Below are positions 56,701 through 64,000 of a DNA stretch of 64,000 bases, one piece after another. The notes beneath the pieces were generated by a model. It made no database searches. It had not been told where the DNA came from and worked only from the letters and a program-made list of their open reading frames with translations. The translations under genes were made by a program, and so were the position numbers. The stretch comes from Plantago major (taxonomy: Eukaryota; Streptophyta; Magnoliopsida; Lamiales; Plantaginaceae): the NCBI GenBank assembly GCA_026545765.1, contig CM048839.1, forward strand, positions 23,746,566 to 23,810,565, read 5' to 3'. Position 1 is the first letter of the stretch, and every line of letters begins with the position of its first letter.

Positions 56701-58908
56701 GTATTTGTGATACTGTATTATGTTAATTGCTTGCAAGTTTCCAATGGTTTGTGGAGATGAATTTTATTGCTAAACAATGTTTACTGAGTTTCTTATTTGT
56801 CTTTATAATTACACTTTCTGTTTTCTACAGAGCTCCTAAATTTTCTTGTTTAATTACATTGTATGCTTGCATTGAGTTCCTAAGTCATCTTACGTTCTGG
56901 AGTATTTTTTGGTTGTATACTTGTATTACCTGTACCTAAAAAATTTCCAAGACATGTCTTCAAGTAAGTCTAATGAAGTTCAGACTATTTATTTTCTTCA
57001 TGAAGCAGTAGGTTGTTGCTGTTGAAGTAACATAGAGGTGGCATATCCTCGATAAATTGGTCTCAACTGTATATGAAAATTGCACGCCATTTTTTTAATG
57101 CATGTGTGAAACATTCAAGGCGGTTGCTTTAATATACATTTTGAGAAAATGTGATTTTCTGGTACCAGTAGCATCTGGCATGTTTTCCTTGTGACAATCA
57201 TCAAAACCTGTAGATCTTATACAAGTCACTGATGTTTTTGCAGTGGACGCCATGCTTTGAAAGCCAAAATGTTGGAGGTAAATGGGTTTCCTTACGCTTA
57301 AGCTGTTGTGTTTGATTGATTAATATTTGCTAGTGTTATTTTTTAAGCTCATCATTATAGATCATCTGCAGCTTGGATATGATATTGATGGCAAGGAACT
57401 TGACAATCTGTTTGCACGCTTCAAAGATGTAGCTGGGAACAAAAAGGTAGCTAAAATTTTCACCTGTAGCTAAATCTTGGCAAGAATGAAAAAGTACAGA
57501 AATGTGATTCATTTAACTGATTTCATTTAACTAAATCTGTAGCATCTGGGCTATTGGATCTAAACAAGACACAAAATATCCTATCCAAACAATCCACCCA
57601 TTTAGTTTCCTTTTATTTCATAGACAGGAACAACATTCATTCCGTTGAATTTTTCTTAGAAACTCAACTTTGTAATGGCTTCGCATGATTATTTGTTTCC
57701 TTGTATCCTCTCCATTCAATAGTTGTTCCCTTTTTTCCTCTTAGTTGTTTAAGAATTGATCTGGGATTTCTTATGTTACCTTGTTTATTTTCCTCCTTCC
57801 ATGGAGCCATATATTCTATTGTTTCACAATAATGGCTATAAGTATGATTAGCCCTTATCGATACGTAAGCAAGACCTGATTTCATAATTCGTAGTTTACA
57901 TAATCTTTTCTTATCTCATCTCCTTGAGCCCAAAAGTATGCTTTTCCTTGGGCTTTTCAGGTGCTCTACATTGATTGTCACTTTCAATTTTATCCTAGTG
58001 TTGAATTAGTCCATGGACCAAACTGCTACTACATAATACACTTGTGGGGTTATAATAGTCTTGGTTACATGGAATTTATTGATCTGACTTTTCTGATGTT
58101 CCAGATGTTAACCGATGACGACCTAGTTGCCCTTGTTTCGGATGAAGTTTTCCAGCCAACATTTGTTTGGAAACTCGCTGATGTGCAGGTATTTTAACCC
58201 TACATCCCATATCTTAGTTTGCTTTATGATTGACTATTGATTCTAAATTTCTGGCTTGAAGTAAAATGAGCGTCTTAAATGAACAGGTTACATGTGGAAC
58301 TCTTGGCCTCTCAACTGCCACTGTCAAACTGATAGATGCGCAGGGGGAAGTGCATATTGCTTGTTCAGTAGGAACAGGACCCGTTGATGCAGCATATAAA
58401 GCAGTTGATCTCATTTCTAAGGTCTGAAACGGTGAAAAATTGGAACTTACTGTCTGGGACCTGGACTAAAATGTCAAACCACTAACCCATTAGCTCTTGT
58501 TGCTTGCATGCAGGTTCCTGTTACTCTCACTGAGTATTCCTTGAATGCGGTGACTGAAGGTATTGATGCTATTGCCACGACAAGAGTTGTAATTCGCGCT
58601 GAGGACAGCAACAGCCTCACATCAACCCATGCTATGACAGGAAAGCCTGTCATCCGTGCATTTAGGTACAGAGAATGTGATTCCCAATATACTTTCAAGT
58701 CTTTGCAAAAATTAAAGAGTGTTGCATAGTTTTTATCATGTATTGCACAAGTATAAAACATGGGCATTATTTCAGTGGCACTGGAGCAGCAATGGATATC
58801 GTAATCTCCAGTGTTCGAGCCTATATTGGTGCCCTGAACAAGATGATAGGATTCAAGAATCGCTCAAGAGAGGTGGATCCCAACGTGAGCAAGGTGCTGA
58901 CGGTATGA
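53701..58908 (+). CDS. IPMS: 2-isopropylmalate synthase, plastidial (608 aa)
   Basis: Twelve exons: 53,701-54,338; 54,764-54,977; 55,065-55,145; 56,035-56,127; 56,206-56,292; 56,553-56,653; 57,244-57,277; 57,372-57,446; 58,105-58,188; 58,287-58,421; 58,514-58,665; 58,776-58,908. All borders are GT-AG and the 1,827 nt are in frame. The enzyme condenses 2-oxoisovalerate with acetyl-CoA, the committed step of leucine synthesis in plastids. A Ser/Thr-rich transit peptide covers about residues 1-50. The TIM barrel starts at [14 protein letters not shown] (about 66) and includes [20 protein letters not shown] and the [12 protein letters not shown] motif. The C-terminal LeuA regulatory domain (about 440-590: [44 protein letters not shown]) is present. 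That separates it from methylthioalkylmalate synthases, which lack it, and predicts leucine feedback control. Confidence 0.95.
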
Positions 58909-59789
58909 AAGAATCTCTAGTATCATGCTTGTGGTTCTCAGCATTTGTATAAGAGAAATGTCTTGTCAATAGATAAAAGTTGAAGCTTAGTTTCTCTTTG
59001 TTCTTTTCTGTTCTCTTTCTGATTGGTGCTGTGAGGAAAATGCATTATTTGTATCTTATATTTATTGCTAAATCAGTTGACAATAATGTATCAAAATGAT
59101 CCATTAAATTATGGATTTTCTGCTTGGTGGTAAAAGTATGCATCTATTTCCTCCAAATTCTTTCCCCCAAATCATGCACACTTTTCTGACGCTACAAAGG
59201 TAGAAAACGGAGCCATTATCAAAACCCGCAAACTTGGAAAGTTAGTGAGACTACGTTCTGAGTTGCTACGGATGTCACTCCGAACAACGGAACAAGGATA
59301 GTGAAGTTCCATAAAGAAATCATGATTACCAGGATAGTAGTTCATTACAGTAATCTTGGTTTCTGGTAATTACAAAATGCTTCTCAAGTTCTCCCTGAGA
59401 CTTGATGCTGTGCAAAACTTACCAAAGTTAGGAAATTTTGGACAAAAGATTGCCTGTGTTGGAATATTTTCCAGTGAATATCATACTATTTACCAATGTC
59501 ACTTTATAACACATTCTAAAATAATAATTTCACATATTCTATAATTTAATTTCATATTTGTTCAACAAAAAATCACCATTAGTTAGAATTCATTCCATCA
59601 ACACAATATAAATTACTGAACAAGGTTCTTGCTACTTACAAGATTCCCTATTCTTGTAACTTCCTCATTACATGTTCAAACAACACATAAGCCATTACAG
59701 AATACAGACTAAATTTCAATACTCAAAATCAATCACAGAATAAAAACAGAAACATTAACAATAATGATTTAACCAACATTCATCTAAGG
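58909..59789. other. Convergent 3' region between IPMS and OBE3-like
   Basis: Both genes end here, tail to tail, so it should hold both 3' untranslated regions. No further gene is recognised. Confidence 0.6.
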
Positions 59790-62700
59790 TTACACTATCT
59801 GCTGCTTTGTTGACTCCATTCTCTTCAACAACCCTGAAATTTCTGTCTGCATTCTAATCTTCATGTTGTAGTAGTCAGTGTGCGAATTCTGCAACACCTT
59901 TAGCTCCTCCAATTTTTTCCTCTGCTTTTCTTCAGTCTCCTTTAAACATAGCTTTGCTATCTTCTCAGCATATTCTTGTTCCAGCTTCTCGGTTTGCATC
60001 CTCACCACACGCCTGAAACCCTCCACTTCTCTGTGTGCCTCGTCAGCTCGGCTTTGGAACATTCTGGCTTCTGCTTCTTTGATCCGAACGAGACTTTCCA
60101 AGCTGTCAAACTCATTCTTATCTTTCTTTGTGGGCTTTACCGACCATTCATCCTCAACAATTTTGTTGCTATTAGAAAAATTCATCTCATTGTAATGTAG
60201 ATCAAGGGGAATTATTTCTCTCTGTGCGCTTGAAGAATTCATGTTGTAGAAGGATAGTCTTGGCGTCACAGGATTGGATAGTTCAGTAGCAGAAGCATCT
60301 TTTCCAAAGCGCGGTTGAATATTGAACTCTCTTGCAGGTATGCTCAAGGAACTCAAATCGGGCATCCCAGCAGCATCTGCAGATAAAAGTTGGATCCAGT
60401 CAAAGATAGTGACGAATTTAAAACCATATTTAAGACACAAGTACGATATGGAATCAAATAAAGGGGATGTTTAACAATATCTGGGGCTTTTTATGTAAGT
60501 CGTGGTGTTTAAAGCAGTGTAAAAGTGCTCATTAAGAACCCTAATGTGACCGAAAAAAGGAAAAAAAAAGGTGATTAAAAATTGTTTGGATTTTTAATAT
60601 TTAATACTAGAATTGGAGAAGAGGAAGCTAGAAGCTGATCAACATCAGTTTCTGGTTTCAGCTTCAGAAGATAAAACATTGCCTTCTCAATTACCAAGAT
60701 TATCTACTTCAGCTTCTCGCAAACCTGTACAGAGTGCATGTATGCTAACATCTAACAGTCTTCAAGTACTTTTTGCTCATTGGTTTAAACCTTAGATGCT
60801 TGGACTAAATAAACAATCACTATTTCACACATGTCGATAACTTTTCTCACAACTCATTTCATACTCGTACAAGCTCTCGTACACATTAAACATGTGATTT
60901 GACGCTTGCATACCTACTTTTTCTCCCTACTTCCCAACATCAGAACTTTTCTATTGTTTATTTTGCATCCAGTGTAAATGCAAACAGGCTGTTTAAATCC
61001 TGAATATCGGTTTCTTGCTAACATTCCTTTGTGTCTGTTCTAGTCACCCTAAATGACATAATCAGAGAATACTACTTGCACTTTATTTATTTCTAGAAGC
61101 AACATAAATACAGGACAAGTGACAGATCACAACATAACCCGAAACATATTTCAACTACTTCCACACTAACATTTAGAACCATAACAATTTAATAGATGTA
61201 TATTTAAAACAAAAAGAGGTGAAAAGAGAAAACTCACTGTTGAAAAAATTAAGGATGAACTTGCAAACTTCAGGAGGGGTAATCATCTTGTTCTCCAGTT
61301 TGGCAAGCATCTCATCAGCCTTGAACTGCAACTCTTTCCCTTTGCGGTCTTCACTTCCCCGAAAGATCTTCCTCACGCAGTCGAGCTCCTTTACCAATGA
61401 TTCTAGCCCCCAATCCTTAGCACAGTTTATAAATACATCCTTGACAAATCCAAACATTTCTGAGGAATGACCACACCCAAGGCAGTGAAACTGCATCTCA
61501 GTTGTCCCTGAAAGCCCTTTCAGGCTCGGGCCAGGCTTTATGAGATTCTTCTGAATGGCACAGGCTGCATGACACCAGTGTGAACAAACGTCACAACCAA
61601 CCCAACTGCACGTGTTGTTTGCGCAATCGAAGTTTAAGCAAACCGGGCACATGCACTCACTACAGAACCCCTTCTTGGTTGAGCAAATCTTGCAGTCACA
61701 ATCTTCCACTGGTAGTGCCCTCCTGCAATTCACATTGCGGCACCTCTCAAGCAGAAAAATATCGACCAATTCTGCAATTGGAATTTTGGTAGATAGAAAG
61801 CTTCTTAGTCCTGTTTTGGTTGCTACTAGAATCTCAAGTTGGCTCTTTCGGCACTTCGCGAGAGACTCATTAGTAAGATCCGATCTCCTCTCAACTCGCT
61901 TCTGAAGAGCCATTAATTCGTCTTTTTTTGATGGGTTAGCAATCACACCCTTCAAGTATTCCTTAGCAGACTCAATCGTTTCATCTGCAAGCTCCTGAAT
62001 GATTTGAGCCATGACAGTTACAGACTCTGACACTACTTCTCTAACTATTCTCTCAGGCGTAGACACTTTTCTGACATGTAACTCTTCCGAACCTTTGAAA
62101 CTCTCGGATCCCCTCCCCCGCGAATCCCCTGACTGACCATCCATTCTCGGTCTAGCAGGCAATTCGGATGGGAAAAACGAAGTATTTTCCGAGCCTGTAG
62201 CTTTAAATAGGCTAGTATTAGCCGAATCATTATTGTACATTCTGGCAAAACCTCCGGCACCCCCATGATTCGACAATCCAACAGTGCCATCCCCAATTGG
62301 CCTAAACCGGCTATGGACAGACCCATTAGTCCCTTCCCCACAGTTCCAAATCTGGTGACTCCCAGAATAATCACACGTCTCGGAACAATTCCGGGTCATT
62401 GAGCAACTCGGATTATGCGAATGAGGGTGGGAACACGTGTATGAAACCGTGAAATCATTCGAGTAAGTGGTCTGGGTATTATTGTTAAAGGATGGCGCAA
62501 GAGACTGCAAGCTCTTACTGTGCCTCAACAGGGAAGGGAAATCACCATTGACGCGGTTCGAACCGGCTAAAGAGAGGGATACATCAGGAGGAGCCAAAGA
62601 GAGGTTCAAAGACTCAACCTTTGGCTTTTTCCCCTTATTACTATTCTCTACCTCACTCTCAACATACTCAGAATCTCTTTTGCTTAAATTCCCTCTGCTA

Positions 62701-63086
62701 TCACTCAACTGAAGAAAATCCCTAACCAAACCTATTTGATTCCCATTCTCCTCAATTTGTTCCTCAGAAACCACAATTTCTTTACCCTTATACCTCCCAG
62801 TAAACTTAGAGAAGGAATTCAACACATTGACACCTTGTAGATCCTTTTCAGAAAAACCCAATTTGGAATTATCACAAAGGTAGCTAAGAGTAAGTTCTTG
62901 GGGGCTAGAATTACCAACCCTTTTTGGGTTTTCATCAAAACCAGCGATTGTTTTGACTTTGTTCCTATCAATTGATTTCTCTCCAAGAAAATCAATACCC
63001 ATTTGTTGAAACTGAAATCTTCCGTTAGTTTTCTGCTCAGATACTTCATCTGAGTTGTCTACATCTCTCACCATAGTCAACTCCAA
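59790..63086 (-). CDS. OBE3: OBERON3-like PHD-finger protein (811 aa)
   Basis: Exon 1 is 63,086-61,238 and exon 2 is 60,376-59,790. The 861-bp intron lies in an Asn codon (GTGAGT donor). The N-terminal half is low-complexity and Ser-rich, with a basic NKGKKPK stretch (about 149, a likely nuclear signal). It is followed by LNLSL and VSLSL (about 158-172), which fit the LxLxL form of EAR repressor motifs. A conserved helical region precedes an atypical PHD finger at about residues 465-545 (CDCKICSTKKGFCSECMCP, CSWVGCDVCSHWCHAAC). Exon 2 encodes a long C-terminal coiled coil (about 705-800, EAEARMFQSRADEAHREVEG onward). This is the OBERON/TITANIA architecture: chromatin readers that form dimers and maintain root and shoot meristems. 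The long N-terminus favours OBE3 over OBE1/2. MVRD at codon 5 is an alternative start. Confidence 0.9.
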
Positions 63087-64000
63087 CAGCTAAAAGAAGT
63101 GAAAACTAAGCAGAGATGAAGAATAACAAAAGAATCACCAAAGAACTTACAGAAAAAAGGAAAACTCAGCTTCAAGAGATTCTTTTGGGAGGTGGCCTGA
63201 AGGTGGAGCTCCACAGTGACTCTTTCTTTCTCTCCTCTTCTTCTTCTCCTTCTTCTTCCTTACTCGCTTTCTCGGTGGTGTATGTATGTATATATATATG
63301 AGGCAAGTTGCAACGGCTGAAAATGTGAAATGTTTATTGCTTTCTTACTTTCAGGTCTTTAAACGCGGATGTAGGCGGAATGACAACTATAGCCCCAGGA
63401 ACTAGTCAAATTTTGCTCTTGCCCTTAAAAGTCAAAATGGATTTTTTTCTCCTCTTTCCTCATTATTTGATTATGCGAGTAATAATAACTCAAAGGACTA
63501 CATGGTAAACCGTACGGAAAAATATTAATTTTAGTTCAATTCAGTTAAGAGATTTAAATCGATCGGATAATAAGTAAGTTATAATTTAGTTGAAAAAAGT
63601 GTATTTGGTATAGAGTTAAAGATTTGGATGTCTCATATGATTGTCATCAGGTGTGTAAGAATGAAGTGATGTGAAAAATAAATAATTTATGAGTTTTTAA
63701 AGTTATTTGATTGGTTAAAATTGTTAATATAGATGAAAAAAATCAGAAAAGAGGAGAGAGTATAGGTTATAAGAGAATATTATAAGTCTATTATAAGAGA
63801 GGATGTTATCAAGTTTTGGTATCAAGTGAATTGACCACTTAATTTGTCCTTAATGAGTTTTAGATTGTACCCTCCTTCAAATGAGTTTCTTGTCAAATGT
63901 TAAAAGAGAATAATAATTGTTGTTCTAATGTTGTAATTAGGAGATAAGATGTAAAAGTTTCTTCCCATTCTTTATTGGAAATTGTTGCAAACTTAATTTC
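63087..64000. other. 5' region of OBE3-like gene and repeat-derived DNA
   Basis: A CT-rich leader on the plus strand (63,225-63,270) and a TATATATATA run near 63,285-63,300 could be the leader and TATA region of the minus-strand gene. 63,590-63,790 is an inverted relative of the repeat at 3,720-3,950. No gene was found. Confidence 0.45.

Noticed and set aside
60613-60795. 60-aa plus-strand open frame inside the OBE3-like intron
   Set aside because: Intronic sequence with no homology or expression signal.
63090-63150. A GTAAGT donor and TTTTAG acceptor in the OBE3-like leader
   Set aside because: The implied intron would be only about 61 bp, below the usual plant minimum, so it was not included in the gene model.

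Overview
This is nuclear DNA from a flowering plant, most likely a eudicot. It is AT-rich, the genes are widely spaced and interrupted by GT-AG introns, and the protein families are plant-specific: CASP-like membrane proteins, a TMK receptor kinase, a class A heat stress factor, a plastid isopropylmalate synthase, a TPD1-like peptide and an OBERON PHD protein. Transposable elements of nearly every plant class lie between the genes. I cannot name the species from the sequence.

Layout. 0-14 kb is repeat-dominated. It holds two inverted arrays of palindromic CCATGG-centred units with shared arms (a foldback-like arrangement, 0.65-3.4 kb), a 5,172-bp CACTA DNA transposon with a CTA target duplication (4,527-9,698), and decayed AT-rich DNA. 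14-34.3 kb is a cluster of CASP-like genes, all on the minus strand: three intact copies plus one copy with a transposon in its intron, and one pseudogene. It is built from two paralogous blocks (A, about 14.05-22.5 kb; B, about 28.9-34.27 kb). Block A was later invaded by Helitron-like elements, a Tourist MITE, a Harbinger-like element, a solo LTR and a Mutator-like element. Block B was invaded by a 2-kb TIR element. A decayed Copia retrotransposon (22,944-28,276) lies between the blocks. 34.3-53 kb contains HSFA8 (minus), a gene-poor stretch with MITEs and an element flanked by perfect 115-bp direct repeats, a TMK-type receptor kinase (minus), a chromovirus remnant and a small three-exon TPD1-like gene (minus). 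53.7-63.1 kb contains a complete 12-exon isopropylmalate synthase gene (plus), converging on an OBERON3-like gene (minus).

The single-copy genes are unrelated in function: leucine biosynthesis (IPMS), heat and stress transcription (HSFA8), auxin and cell-surface signalling (TMK), anther cell-fate ligand (TPD1-like) and meristem chromatin reading (OBE3). They do not form a pathway cluster. Every spliced model given here has a total length divisible by three: 176, 179, 177 and 176 aa for the CASP-like copies, 396 for HSFA8, 950 for TMK, 156 for TPD1-like, 608 for IPMS and 811 for OBE3.

The strongest unusual signals are four. (1) CASP-like copy 4 equals the 3' half of copy 2 joined to the 5' half of copy 1, which is what reintegration of a circularised ~1.14-kb gene would leave. 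(2) A Mutator-like insertion has a 9-bp target duplication that copied a 5' splice site. (3) Related Helitron-like ends keep a terminal hairpin although the stem sequence has changed on both sides. (4) A CACTA element carries two tandem transposase-associated domains and no visible catalytic domain.
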